Assembly (NCBI RefSeq): GCF_008011855.1
Contig: NZ_VOUX01000033.1
Coordinates: forward strand, 248,001 to 312,000
DNA: 64,000 bases
DNA from: Serratia bockelmannii
GTDB lineage: Bacteria > Pseudomonadota > Gammaproteobacteria > Enterobacterales > Enterobacteriaceae
Direction: 5' to 3'
Positions 28,238 through 38,116 of this stretch are shown piece after piece. The notes beneath the pieces are model-generated. The model did not search any database. It saw nothing but the letters and a program-made list of their open reading frames with translations, and had not been told where the DNA came from. The position numbers and the translations under genes were made by a program. Each line of letters opens with the position of its first letter. The first letter of the stretch is position 1.

Positions 28238-29536
28238 CTATTTCTGCGCGGTTTCGGCGCGCAAACGGCTGACCTGCGCCGCCAAGTCCGGCCACGGCGC
28301 CTGACCGGCGTAATGTTGCCGCAGGTAGTTGAGCAGAATGGCGATCTGCGCGTCATTCAGGTTATGGCGAAAACCCGGCATATAGCCCAGCTCGGCGTTC
28401 GCCGGCCGCTGTATGCCGTCCAGCACCACACGAATGGCGTTGTCCGGCGCATCGGCGAACAGGTTGGTGTTCAGCGCCAGAGACGGCCGCACCCCCGCCA
28501 TCTGCGCGCCTTTTTCCTGCGCATGGCAAGCCATGCAGGCGCCGGAAAACAGCCGTGCCCCTTCCGAACTCAGAGGCTCCACCTGCCGTTCCGCCTGAGC
28601 GTTTAACGTTGCCGCCGTAGCGCCCGCCGCCGTTTCAGGATGATAGCTGCGCAGATAGACGGCGATCGCCTGCAGATCGGCCTGCGGCAAGCGCGACAGC
28701 CCTTCTTCGATCACCGGCGCCATCGGGCCGGCGGCGACGCCGTGGTTGGCCGAGTAGCCGGTGCGCATGAAATCGACCAGATCCTGCTGCGTCCAGGCGA
28801 GCGGCGCGGGTGAGCGGCCGGTCAACGCTGGCGCCGTCCAGCCTTCCGCCACGCCGCCGGCCAGGTGCTCGTCACCGGTTTTCTCGCCGAACAGTACGTT
28901 GCGCGGCGAATGGCAGGCGCTGCAGTGCCCCAGCCCTTCGACCAGGTACGCGCCGCGGTTCCAGTCGGCGCTTTGGGCCGCCTGTTCCGGCATCGCGCCC
29001 GGCGTCAGGAACAGCAGGTTCCAGGCAAAGATGCCCTGGCGAATATTGAACGGAAAGTGCAAATCGGTGGCCGGCGGCCGGTACTTGACCGGCGGCTGCG
29101 ACATCAGATAGGCATACAGCGCCTGCAGATCCTCGTCGCGAGTGCGGGTAAAGGCGGTATAGGGAAACGCCGGATAGAGATAGCGGCCCTGGCGATCGAC
29201 GCCGTGGCGCATGGCGCGTTCGAACGCCGCGTAACTCCAGCTGCCGATGCCGGTTTCCACGTCCGGCGTGATGTTGGTGGTGTAAATGGTGCCGAAGGGG
29301 ATCTCCATCGCCAGCCCGCCGGTGTTGCGCTCACCACCCGCACGGGTGTGGCACACGGCGCAGTCGCCGAGGTCGGCCAGCGTTTTGCCGCGCGCGATCT
29401 GCGCCTCGCTGAAACGGTGGGTCGCATCGGCGGCGAGCGGCGCGATTTCCGGCTGCCAACTGGCGACCACGCCGGCCACCACAACGGCGATCACCGTGAC
29501 GCCGCCCCACCCGACGATTTTTTTCATCTTACTCAT
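28238..29536 (-). CDS. Periplasmic tri-haem cytochrome c subunit
   Basis: The 432-residue protein has an N-terminal membrane anchor or uncleaved signal (about residues 8-27) and three haem-binding CxxCH motifs: CAVCH, CSACH and CMACH, spaced as in the cytochrome subunit of membrane-bound alcohol/aldehyde dehydrogenases and nicotinate dehydrogenase. It should receive electrons from the molybdenum hydroxylase encoded directly upstream and deliver them to ubiquinone or a terminal oxidase. It is the third gene of a small-subunit, large-subunit, cytochrome operon. Confidence 0.92.
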   Translation of the reverse strand: MSKMKKIVGWGGVTVIAVVVAGVVASWQPEIAPLAADATHRFSEAQIARGKTLADLGDCAVCHTRAGGERNTGGLAMEIPFGTIYTTNITPDVETGIGSWSYAAFERAMRHGVDRQGRYLYPAFPYTAFTRTRDEDLQALYAYLMSQPPVKYRPPATDLHFPFNIRQGIFAWNLLFLTPGAMPEQAAQSADWNRGAYLVEGLGHCSACHSPRNVLFGEKTGDEHLAGGVAEGWTAPALTGRSPAPLAWTQQDLVDFMRTGYSANHGVAAGPMAPVIEEGLSRLPQADLQAIAVYLRSYHPETAAGATAATLNAQAERQVEPLSSEGARLFSGACMACHAQEKGAQMAGVRPSLALNTNLFADAPDNAIRVVLDGIQRPANAELGYMPGFRHNLNDAQIAILLNYLRQHYAGQAPWPDLAAQVSRLRAETAQK

Positions 29537-29564
29537 CTTTGCTGTCCTTGTTCGTTACGGGGGA

Positions 29565-31823
29565 TTAATGGCCGGCCTGGACGCGCAGCGCGGCGAGCAC
29601 CCGTGCCGGCGTAAACGGCACCTCGCGCAGACGCACGCCGAGCGCGTCAAACAGCGCGTTGCCGATCGCCGCCGCACTCGGTACCGAGGCGGACTCGCCG
29701 GCACCCATCGGCGCTTCGTCCGGGCGGTCAATCAGCTGGATATCGATCTGCGGCAATTCGTCGAAGCGCAGGATCGGATAGCCGCCCCAGTCCAATGACG
29801 TCACCCCCGTCTCGTTAAAGGTCACAAACTCTTTCAGTACCCGGCTGGCGGATTGGATAATGTTGCCGTGCACCTGATGGCGCACCCCGGCCGGGTTGAT
29901 CATGCGCCCGCAGTCATGCGCCACGAAGATTTTATCGAGCGTGATCTGCCCGGAAAGGCGGTTGACGCTGAGATCGCACACCCAGGCCGCCCAGGCGGCG
30001 CCAAAGCCGGGGAATTTGCTGTGGAAGTAGCGGGCATAGGCGAAGCCGCGGCCGCTCACCACTTCGGCGCCGGCGGCGTGCGACCGGTACGCCGGGCCGT
30101 CTTGCCAGTTGGCTTGCCGCTTCAGGGCCTCAATCAAGGCCACCGCGCGCGGATCGCTCAGGTAACGCAGGCGAAACGCGATCGGGTCCTCGCCGGCGTG
30201 CCAGGCCAGTTCGTCGATCCAGGATTCATGGGCGAACACGTTGGGCAGCGCCGAAACGCCGCGCATCCACGACGCCCGCACGATCGGCGCGGCGTCCTGA
30301 CAGATCACCCGCATGTGCGGATACGCGTATTGCGGAATGGCGGTGCGATCGCCCATCTGTTGCACGTCGGCCCGGTTGGCCACCTTGCCGGTCAACACCA
30401 GCGGCAAGGTCACCGCATTGTTGGAGGGATAGCTGGTTTTCAATTCGTAGGCCGCCACCCGGTTTTGCGCGTCGAGGCCGCCGCGTACCCGGATCAGCTG
30501 GCCGGTGCCCTTCGGCTCCCAGCCAGATTCCTGTTCGCGCATCAGCTGCACCCGCACCGGGCGGCCGGTGGCCCGTGCCAACAGCGCCGCGTCCGCCGAG
30601 ACGTCGTCGGCGCAGTTGCGGCCATAGCAGCCGGAGGCCTCCATGCGGGTGATGTGCACCTGCTCAGGCGGCAATTCCAGCAGCGTGGCGATGTCTTTGC
30701 GCAGATCGTGCGGGTTTTGCGTGCCGGACCACACCTGCGCCCGTCCGTCTTTAACCTCCGCCACCGCGCAGGAAGGGCCGATCGAGGCGTGCTGATGGTA
30801 GGGCCAGACATAGTCGGCCTGCACTTCGGTATGCAGCGCCGCCAGCGCGGCGTCCGTTCCCGCATCGTCGCGCAGGACGCGGTCGGTTTTCGGGTTGGCT
30901 TCCAGCGCGGCGGGCAGCGCTTCCGGCGACAGATCCGGCAACCCGGCCCAGGGTTGCCATTTGGTTTTCAGCTGGCGCATGGCGGCGATCGCCTGCTCCT
31001 CGCGCTCGGCCACGATGCCGATGAAATCGTTGATCACCACCAGTTTCACGATGCCCGGCAGGTGCGCGATCGAATTTTCATCCACCGACAGCAGGCCGTC
31101 GCCCAGCGGGGCGCTGCTGTCGGCGCCTACGTAAGGCGGGCGCACCACCCGGCCATGCAGCATGCCGGGCAAGCGCAGGTCGTGCACGTAGGTCAGCCCA
31201 CCGCTCACTTTGGCCGGAATGTCGACCCGGGCAACGGCGCGGCCGACGTAGCGATTCTGGTGTTCGCTGTTCAACTGAACGTTTTTATCCAGCATCACGT
31301 GCAGATTCTGCCCACTCGCCAGCTGTGCATAGCTCAGTGAGCGCCCCGGTTTTTTGGTCACAAATACCTGCCCCGCCGCCGCCGTCAGCTGGTCGGCCGG
31401 CAGTTCGAAGGCTTTGGCCGCCAACGCCGTCAGCATGTGCCGCACCTGCGCCGCCGCCTGTCGCAGCGGCACCGACGTGACCTGAATGGTGGCGCTGGCG
31501 ATGGTCGGCCCCTGATCCGGCGTGCGCTGCGTATCGCCAAGGATCATCGTGACGTGCTCGAACGGCACGCAAATTTCTTCGGCGACGATCTGCGCCAGCG
31601 CGGTGCGAATGCCGGTACCCAGATCGACGTGACCATTGAAGGCCGTTACCCGGCCGTCGGCGGTGAGGCTGATAAAGCTGTCCACCCGATCCAGCGGCAG
31701 ATCGGCAGGCGCTACAACCGCCTCGGCGGCGAAGGCGTTAAACGGCGCGGGCAGCAGGCTGCTGACCATCACCACCCCGCCGGCCTGCAACAACTGGCGG
31801 CGAGTCAGTTCGAGGCGGCTCAT
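29565..31823 (-). CDS. Molybdopterin-binding large subunit of a xanthine-oxidase-family hydroxylase (IorB/aldehyde dehydrogenase type)
   Basis: The 752-residue subunit carries the molybdenum cofactor and the substrate site. It begins with a Tat-like signal (TRRQLLQAGGVVMVSSLLP), has two aldehyde-oxidase/xanthine-dehydrogenase-type molybdopterin domains and ends near the conserved GAGESASVPSAAAIGNA block that contains the catalytic glutamate. The family hydroxylates aldehydes or N-heterocycles using water. Its start overlaps the stop of the iron-sulfur subunit gene by four bases (ATGA type). With the cytochrome, the complex is a periplasmic enzyme feeding electrons to the respiratory chain. 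The substrate is unknown; aldehydes, isoquinoline and nicotinate are all used by relatives. Confidence 0.9.
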   Translation of the reverse strand: MSRLELTRRQLLQAGGVVMVSSLLPAPFNAFAAEAVVAPADLPLDRVDSFISLTADGRVTAFNGHVDLGTGIRTALAQIVAEEICVPFEHVTMILGDTQRTPDQGPTIASATIQVTSVPLRQAAAQVRHMLTALAAKAFELPADQLTAAAGQVFVTKKPGRSLSYAQLASGQNLHVMLDKNVQLNSEHQNRYVGRAVARVDIPAKVSGGLTYVHDLRLPGMLHGRVVRPPYVGADSSAPLGDGLLSVDENSIAHLPGIVKLVVINDFIGIVAEREEQAIAAMRQLKTKWQPWAGLPDLSPEALPAALEANPKTDRVLRDDAGTDAALAALHTEVQADYVWPYHQHASIGPSCAVAEVKDGRAQVWSGTQNPHDLRKDIATLLELPPEQVHITRMEASGCYGRNCADDVSADAALLARATGRPVRVQLMREQESGWEPKGTGQLIRVRGGLDAQNRVAAYELKTSYPSNNAVTLPLVLTGKVANRADVQQMGDRTAIPQYAYPHMRVICQDAAPIVRASWMRGVSALPNVFAHESWIDELAWHAGEDPIAFRLRYLSDPRAVALIEALKRQANWQDGPAYRSHAAGAEVVSGRGFAYARYFHSKFPGFGAAWAAWVCDLSVNRLSGQITLDKIFVAHDCGRMINPAGVRHQVHGNIIQSASRVLKEFVTFNETGVTSLDWGGYPILRFDELPQIDIQLIDRPDEAPMGAGESASVPSAAAIGNALFDALGVRLREVPFTPARVLAALRVQAGH

Positions 31824-32293
31824 GCTTGCCTCCGTGCTGCCAACAGATCGCGGGCGCGCTCGGCGGCGTGCAAGATCTCAAGGTGAGTGCCGCAGCGGCA
31901 CAGGTTGTAGGCCAGCGCTTTCTTGATCGTTTGCTCGTCCGCCTCCGGCTCGCGTTCGAACAACGCGACCAGCGTCATGATCATGCCGTTGGTGCAGTAA
32001 CCGCACTGCGCCGCCTGCTCATCGACAAACCCCTGCTGCACTGGATGCAGCGCGTCCGGTGTGCCCAAGCCTTCCAGGGTAGTGACGGATTTGCTTCCTA
32101 CGGCGGACAGCGGCATTGAACAAGAGCGCGCGGCGACGCCGTCGATCAGCACCGTGCAGGCGCCGCATTCCCCCAGGCCGCAGCCGTATTTGGGGCCATT
32201 CAATTGCAGATCGTTGCGTAAAACGTACAGCAGCGGCGTGTCGGGCGCGAGATTGCCGAGTGGAACCACCCGGCCATTAACATTGATTTCCAT
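31820..32293 (-). CDS. [2Fe-2S] small subunit of the molybdenum hydroxylase (IorA-like)
   Basis: The 157-residue electron-transfer subunit has the plant-type ferredoxin cluster CGLGECGACTVLIDG…SC in its N-terminal half and the C-terminal helical cluster CGYCTNGMIMT…LCRCGTH, the two [2Fe-2S] sites of xanthine-oxidase-family small subunits. It has no signal of its own and presumably is exported together with the Tat-signal-bearing large subunit. The start is MEINVNGRVV at 32293. It is first in the operon; about 70 bases upstream is an AT-rich stretch with a TCATC/GATGA inverted repeat. Confidence 0.92.
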   Translation of the reverse strand: MEINVNGRVVPLGNLAPDTPLLYVLRNDLQLNGPKYGCGLGECGACTVLIDGVAARSCSMPLSAVGSKSVTTLEGLGTPDALHPVQQGFVDEQAAQCGYCTNGMIMTLVALFEREPEADEQTIKKALAYNLCRCGTHLEILHAAERARDLLAARRQA

Positions 32294-32468
32294 GGTGAAA
32301 CTATCCCTTAAACAAACGGATTTAATCCGTAACATCACTGCGAAGAACAATTGAGCAGCGTGCTAATAATTATCATCAAAAGACATGATGATGTTAAGGG
32401 AATGTAGCCGCCATGGCTTTAACGAAAAGTGGGTATTTCCTATAAATTTCCTATAGATAAGCTCGGTT

Positions 32469-33110
32469 TTATGATTGCTGGCCGTGATTATTGTCGATCG
32501 TCAATTCGGCCTCGGCGCCGTCAACCAACAGCCGCACGCTGGCTTCGAACAGCGCGTCTGCGCCCTTATCCTGCAATGTTTCCCAGCCTTCGCACAGCAG
32601 CGGGTAACGCCGGCGATCGGCGTCATTCAGCGCATCGTCCGACTGCATTTGTTGCTCTTCCAGCACCCAGCCCACCACGAAACGTCCGACGGCGAACAGC
32701 AGATTAACGGCGCGTTCCGGCGTCAACCCCGCCCGACACAGCAGCGCCACCTTGGCCTCAATGATGGCGAATTGCGGTTCCTGCGGCCGGGTGCCGGCAT
32801 GCAGACGCGCGCCGTCGCGGTAAGCCAGCAGCGCCCGACGGAAATGGCTCGCATTGGTAACGACCCAATCCTGCCAGGGCATGTCGGCGGGCACCTCTTC
32901 ACGGTGATCCAACATGATGGTTTCCGCCATCGCCTTCAGCAGTTCGGCCTTGTTCTTGAAATGCCAATAGAGCGTGGGAGATTGCACCCCCAAATGTTGT
33001 GCCAGGCGACGGGTGCTCAGGGCATCGATGCCGATGTCATTCAACAACGCCAGCGCCCCGCGCAGGACGGTCTCTCGCGTTAAACGCGTCGCGGTATTTT
33101 TTTCGCTCAT
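32469..33110 (-). CDS. tetR: Tetracycline repressor, TetR class 41 type
   Basis: The 213-residue repressor has the TetR HTH (STRRLAQHLGVQSPTLYWHFKNK at about residues 32-54) and the all-helical ligand domain typical of the tetracycline-responsive subgroup (…LHAGTRPQ…). Its start is only four bases from the first tet operator, and the pump gene is divergent. In this class, drug-Mg binding releases TetR from both operators and induces both genes. The C-terminus ends with a His/Gln tail. Confidence 0.9.
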   Translation of the reverse strand: MSEKNTATRLTRETVLRGALALLNDIGIDALSTRRLAQHLGVQSPTLYWHFKNKAELLKAMAETIMLDHREEVPADMPWQDWVVTNASHFRRALLAYRDGARLHAGTRPQEPQFAIIEAKVALLCRAGLTPERAVNLLFAVGRFVVGWVLEEQQMQSDDALNDADRRRYPLLCEGWETLQDKGADALFEASVRLLVDGAEAELTIDNNHGQQS

Positions 33111-33113
33111 CTC

Positions 33114-33128
33114 TCTATCACTGATAGG
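33114..33128. promoter_or_regulatory. tet operator 1
   Basis: TCTATCACTGATAGG is a near-perfect palindrome matching the tet operator consensus (TCTATCATTGATAGA). It abuts the tetR start codon. Confidence 0.85.
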
Positions 33129-33148
33129 GTTACTATGGAATACTCAAT

Positions 33149-33167
33149 ACTCTATCACTGTTAGAGT
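33149..33167. promoter_or_regulatory. tet operator 2
   Basis: ACTCTATCACTGTTAGAGT is a 19-base palindrome with one mismatched pair, 20 bases from operator 1 and 7 bases before the tetA start. Two operators flanking divergent promoters is the canonical tetR/tetA arrangement. Confidence 0.85.
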
Positions 33168-33174
33168 CGCAATT

Positions 33175-34353
33175 TTGAAAAAACCTATGCTGGTTATTTT
33201 GTTGACGGTATTGCTGGATGCGGTAGGCATCGGCCTGATCATGCCTATCCTGCCGGCGCTGTTGCGCTCACTGGGCGGCCTCGACGCCGGCAGCGTGCAT
33301 TACGGCGCACTGCTGGCGGCGTATGCGTTGATGCAATTCCTGTTTTCACCGATCCTCGGCGCACTGAGCGATCGTTTCGGCCGGCGTCCGGTGCTGTTGA
33401 TTTCGCTCGCCGGCGCGGCGGCCGACTATCTGCTGATGGCGTTCGCGCCGACGCTGGCCTGGCTCTATCTGGGCCGGTTGCTGGCGGGCATCACCGGCGC
33501 CAACATGGCGGTCGCCACCGCTTACGTCACCGATATTACCCCCGCCGGCCAGCGCGCGCGGCGTTTTGGCCTGGTGGGCGCGGTGTTCGGCGTCGGTTTT
33601 ATCGTCGGTCCGTTGCTCGGTGGATCGCTGGGCGAATGGCATCTGCATGCCCCCTTCCTGGCGGCGGCGGCGATGAATGCCCTCAACCTGATCATGGCGT
33701 TTTTCCTGCTGCCGGAATCGCGTAAACCCCGCGCCCGCGCCGCCGAGAAAATCCGCCTTAATCCGTTTTCGTCATTGCGTCGGCTGCACGGCAAACCGGG
33801 CCTGCTGCCGCTGGCCGGTATTTACCTGATCATGGCGCTGGTTTCACAGGCGCCGGCCACGCTGTGGATTTTATACGGTCAGGATCGTTTCGGCTGGAGC
33901 ATGATGGTGGCGGGCCTGTCGCTGGCCGGTTACGGCGCCTGCCACGCGCTGTCGCAGGCCTTCGCCATCGGCCCGCTGGTCGCACGGCTCGGCGAGCGCA
34001 AGGCACTGCTGATCGGCCTGGCGGCCGACGCGCTGGGTTTGGTGCTGTTATCGATCGCCACCCGCGGCTGGGCGCCCTTTGCGCTGCTGCCGTTCTTCGC
34101 CGCGGGCGGTATGGCGCTGCCGGCGCTGCAGGCGTTGATGGCGCACAAGGTGGACGACGATCATCAGGGCGAGCTGCAAGGGACGCTGGCCAGCATGGGC
34201 AGCCTGATCGGCGTCGCGGGGCCGCTGGTCGCGACGGCGCTGTACGCCGCCACGCGCGATGTCTGGCCCGGCCTGGTCTGGGCGTTGGCCGCCGCCCTGT
34301 ATCTGTTGGTTCCGCTGTTGCTGGCGCGTTCGCGTGAGCGTGACGCGGCGTAG
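33175..34353 (+). CDS. tet(41): Tetracycline efflux MFS transporter, class 41 type
   Basis: The 392-residue, 12-helix major-facilitator antiporter exports the tetracycline-metal complex in exchange for protons. It starts MKKPMLVILLTVLLDAVGIGLIMPILP with the family motif A GALSDRFGRRPVLL between helices 2 and 3 and the antiporter motif C GAVFGVGFIVGPLLGG in helix 5. I use TTG 33175 because it gives the expected hydrophilic MKKP start; ATG 33187 would shorten the protein by four residues. The symbol is given from recognition of a Serratia-type TetA with its own TetR and operators; no search was done. No transposon sequences flank the pair, consistent with a resident chromosomal gene. Confidence 0.85.
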   Translation: MKKPMLVILLTVLLDAVGIGLIMPILPALLRSLGGLDAGSVHYGALLAAYALMQFLFSPILGALSDRFGRRPVLLISLAGAAADYLLMAFAPTLAWLYLGRLLAGITGANMAVATAYVTDITPAGQRARRFGLVGAVFGVGFIVGPLLGGSLGEWHLHAPFLAAAAMNALNLIMAFFLLPESRKPRARAAEKIRLNPFSSLRRLHGKPGLLPLAGIYLIMALVSQAPATLWILYGQDRFGWSMMVAGLSLAGYGACHALSQAFAIGPLVARLGERKALLIGLAADALGLVLLSIATRGWAPFALLPFFAAGGMALPALQALMAHKVDDDHQGELQGTLASMGSLIGVAGPLVATALYAATRDVWPGLVWALAAALYLLVPLLLARSRERDAA

Positions 34354-34548
34354 CGTCGAGCTCACCCTCTCCCGATTAAGCTGATTTATGGCTAAGCAAG
34401 GCATTATTCAGCATAAGCGGGCGCTTTACACGCCACTGCGCCGCTCATTATCATCGCCCTTATCCCGCCGCAGGAAAATTTAAATGCCGTTTCATGGCGT
34501 TACGCCCAGCGCGTCATCGCTACCGTTCACTTCGCCTATCGGAAGATC

Positions 34549-35508
34549 ATGATGAGAAAACTCACAACGCCGCTGATCGCCGCCCTGCTGCTCGGGCTGT
34601 TTAGCCTGCCGGCCGGCGCGCAGGAGAAACTGCAGCAAATCACCATCGGTTACCAAAAAGCCAACATTTTTGCGCTGCTGAAATACCGCGGTACGCTGGA
34701 AAAAACCCTGGAGCCGCAGGGTATCAAGGTTCGCTGGATAGAATTCCCCGCCGGCCCACAGATGTTGGAAGGGTTGAACGTCGGCAGCATCGATCTGGCG
34801 GCGACCGGCGACGCTCCGCCGGCCTTCGCGCAAGCCGCCAAGGCCGATCTGGTTTATTTGGCGCATTCGCCGCCCAGCCCGAAAACCGAAGCCATCGTGG
34901 TGCCGCAGGATTCGGCGATCCGCTCCGTGGCCGATCTGAAAGGGAAACGCGTGGCGTTGAACAAAGGGTCTGACGTCAATTACCTGCTGGTGAGCGCGCT
35001 GGAACAGGCCGGCTTGAGCTACAAGGACATCACGCCGGTCTATCTGCCGCCGAGCGATGCCCGCGCCGCCTTCCAGCGCGGCAGCGTCGACGCCTGGGTG
35101 ATTTGGGATCCCTACTACGCCGAGGTGGAAACCCATGCCAACGCCCGTCGGCTGAAAGACGCGGAAGGCCTCGTGCCGCACTACACCTTCTATCTCGCCA
35201 GCCGCCGCTTTGCCGAAACCTACCCGGACAGCGCCAAGCAGGTGATTCAACAGCTCGGCGTGCTGAGCGACTGGGCCAACGGCCATCCGCAGGAAGCGGC
35301 GGCGATCCTCGCGCAGAGCACCGGCCTGGATCAGGCCATTTGGGCCAGAGCCATCGCCCGCATGCCGTTCGGCAGCCAGCGCATGTCGCCGGAGGTGTTC
35401 AGGCAGCAACAGCAGTTGGCGGATAAATTCACCGCCATCGGGCTGCTGCCGGTTAAGGTGGACGTCAACGCCGCCCGCTGGTCCGAAGATAAACCCGAGA
35501 CGCCATAG
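34549..35508 (+). CDS. SsuA-like aliphatic sulfonate ABC transporter substrate-binding protein (orphan)
   Basis: The 319-residue periplasmic binding protein has a Sec signal (…LLLGLFSLPAGA) and the SsuA/NMT1-type fold: ITIGYQKANIFALLKYRG at the N-terminus, GSIDLAATGDAPPAFAQAA in the first lobe, and SDARAAFQRGSVDAWVIWDPYYA in the second. It should bind alkanesulfonates or a related sulfur compound for import. No permease, ATPase or monooxygenase gene is adjacent, so it either supplies a transporter encoded elsewhere or has a different ligand. Confidence 0.88.
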   Translation: MMRKLTTPLIAALLLGLFSLPAGAQEKLQQITIGYQKANIFALLKYRGTLEKTLEPQGIKVRWIEFPAGPQMLEGLNVGSIDLAATGDAPPAFAQAAKADLVYLAHSPPSPKTEAIVVPQDSAIRSVADLKGKRVALNKGSDVNYLLVSALEQAGLSYKDITPVYLPPSDARAAFQRGSVDAWVIWDPYYAEVETHANARRLKDAEGLVPHYTFYLASRRFAETYPDSAKQVIQQLGVLSDWANGHPQEAAAILAQSTGLDQAIWARAIARMPFGSQRMSPEVFRQQQQLADKFTAIGLLPVKVDVNAARWSEDKPETP

Positions 35509-35549
35509 CCTTTGCCGCGCTTTGGCTTTAGAAAGCAGAAACCGGCATT

Positions 35550-35577
35550 TTGCCACCGGAATAAGCTGACCTATGCT
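35550..35577 (+). promoter_or_regulatory. Sigma-70-type promoter for a possible small RNA
   Basis: TTGCCA and TATGCT are separated by 16 bases, a good match to -35/-10 elements. Transcription would start near 35584, in a region with no annotated gene, and reach a terminator about 100 bases later. Confidence 0.5.
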
Positions 35578-35583
35578 AACCCT

Positions 35584-35686
35584 GTGTGATGAAACGCGTT
35601 TTCATGGCATGTCTTCCGGAACGTTTTGCTTTAATTTGTTCGTCGTGAACCCTGGGCCGCGCCTGACTGGTGCGGCTTTTCTTTTT
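35584..35686 (+). ncRNA. Candidate small RNA (about 100 nt)
   Basis: In the 258-base gap between the SsuA-like and RpiR genes, a promoter-like element is followed by about 70 bases of sequence and a strong intrinsic terminator. The tract contains a 19-codon frame (35589-35648) starting MKRVFMACLPERF, but with no ribosome site, since the predicted transcript starts only a few bases earlier. An Hfq-type regulatory RNA is therefore more likely than a gene leader, because the terminator precedes the RpiR gene by 80 bases. I recognise no known sRNA. Confidence 0.4.
35656..35686 (+). terminator. Intrinsic terminator ending the candidate small RNA
   Basis: GCCGCGCC, a 5-base loop and GGTGCGGC form an 8-bp stem (one G-U) followed by TTTTCTTTTT. 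Confidence 0.85.
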
Positions 35687-35766
35687 GCCCGGCAGTGCCA
35701 GCGGCGGTGAATTTTGCTATGTTAACCCGCAGATAAGCTTCCCGTTTTCAGCCGCCGGACCGACTC

Positions 35767-36501
35767 ATGTTTACCCATAAAGCAATCGCCGAGCTCAACG
35801 CCCTGGAGCTGATGGTTTATACCTACGTCAGCAAACACAAGAATCAAGTGATGTACATGACCATCCGCGAGCTGGCCGAGGCCGCCGGCGTCTCCACCAC
35901 CACCGTGCTGCGGTTTTGCAAGAAAATGGGCTGTGACGGCTATTCGGAATTTCGCATCCGTTTCAAGCTGTATCTGGAACAAACCGATGCGCCACCGGTC
36001 GATTCTGGCATCGGCGAAATCCTCAGCTTTTTTAAAAGCGTCAGCAACGAAGAATTTAATCAGCTGATCGATCAGGCGGTGCAACATATCGCCGCCGCCG
36101 AGCGAATTATTTTCGTCGGCATCAGTACGTCGGGCGCATTGGGGAAATATGGCGCGCGTTTCTTTTCCAACGTCGGGAAATTCAGCACCCATATCGACGA
36201 TCCTTATTATCCCGTCAACAGCGATATGTATAAAAACGCGGTGGCGATCATGCTGTCGGTTTCTGGTGAGACCGAAGAGATCCTGCGTTTGGCCAGCCAG
36301 TTCAGCCTGCACCACTGCAAGATCATCAGCATCACCAACAACGAAACCTCTTCGCTGGCGCGGCTGGCGGACTTCAACCTCTCCTACCACGTTCCGCAGC
36401 ATTTGATCGGCGGGCATCACAATATTACCACGCAGATCCCCGTACTTTACATTATTGAAACCATCGGCAAACGGCTCGGGCATATTAATTCGGAAAAATA
36501 A
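35767..36501 (+). CDS. MurR/RpiR-family transcriptional regulator with SIS domain
   Basis: The 244-residue regulator has the RpiR-type N-terminal HTH (MTIRELAEAAGVSTTTVLRFCKKMG at about residues 31-55) and a C-terminal sugar-isomerase SIS domain (AERIIFVGISTSGALGKYGA … MLSVSGETEEI) that binds a sugar phosphate. It lies 136 bases upstream of, and in the same direction as, a 6-phospho-beta-glucosidase gene, so the effector is probably a phosphorylated beta-glucoside. A palindrome in the gap is its likely operator. Confidence 0.9.
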   Translation: MFTHKAIAELNALELMVYTYVSKHKNQVMYMTIRELAEAAGVSTTTVLRFCKKMGCDGYSEFRIRFKLYLEQTDAPPVDSGIGEILSFFKSVSNEEFNQLIDQAVQHIAAAERIIFVGISTSGALGKYGARFFSNVGKFSTHIDDPYYPVNSDMYKNAVAIMLSVSGETEEILRLASQFSLHHCKIISITNNETSSLARLADFNLSYHVPQHLIGGHHNITTQIPVLYIIETIGKRLGHINSEK

Positions 36502-36523
36502 AACAGGCTGTTTTTTTATTGTG

Positions 36524-36549
36524 ACAAATCACTTTTCACGGTGATTTGT
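36524..36549. promoter_or_regulatory. Palindrome upstream of bglA (candidate RpiR operator)
   Basis: ACAAATCAC and GTGATTTGT form a perfect 9-bp inverted repeat with an 8-base spacer, between the regulator stop and the glucosidase start. Confidence 0.55.
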
Positions 36550-36619
36550 TATATCGTGACATTTCTTTCGGTCTTGCTACTCTGTTCTCAACGCAGCGTT
36601 ATTACCCTTCATTAAATAA

Positions 36620-38068
<1,449 letters not shown>

Positions 38069-38086
38069 CCGCACGACAGACAATCA

Positions 38087-38108
38087 GGGGCGATTTTCGC
38101 CCCTTTTT
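38087..38108 (+). terminator. Intrinsic terminator of bglA
   Basis: GGGGCGA and TCGCCCC form a 7-bp stem with a three-base loop followed by TTTTT, between the convergent bglA and dsdA genes. Confidence 0.88.
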
Positions 38109-38116
38109 ACTGTGCC

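Noticed and set aside
32361-32400. TATCATC…GATGATG repeats upstream of the molybdenum hydroxylase as a Fur box
   Set aside because: The half sites are 9 bases apart and do not fit the 7-1-7 or tandem-hexamer Fur pattern; only noted as an inverted repeat.
35589-35648. 19-codon frame MKRVFMACLPERF… in the candidate small RNA
   Set aside because: No ribosome site and the predicted transcript begins only about five bases upstream, so coding is unlikely.
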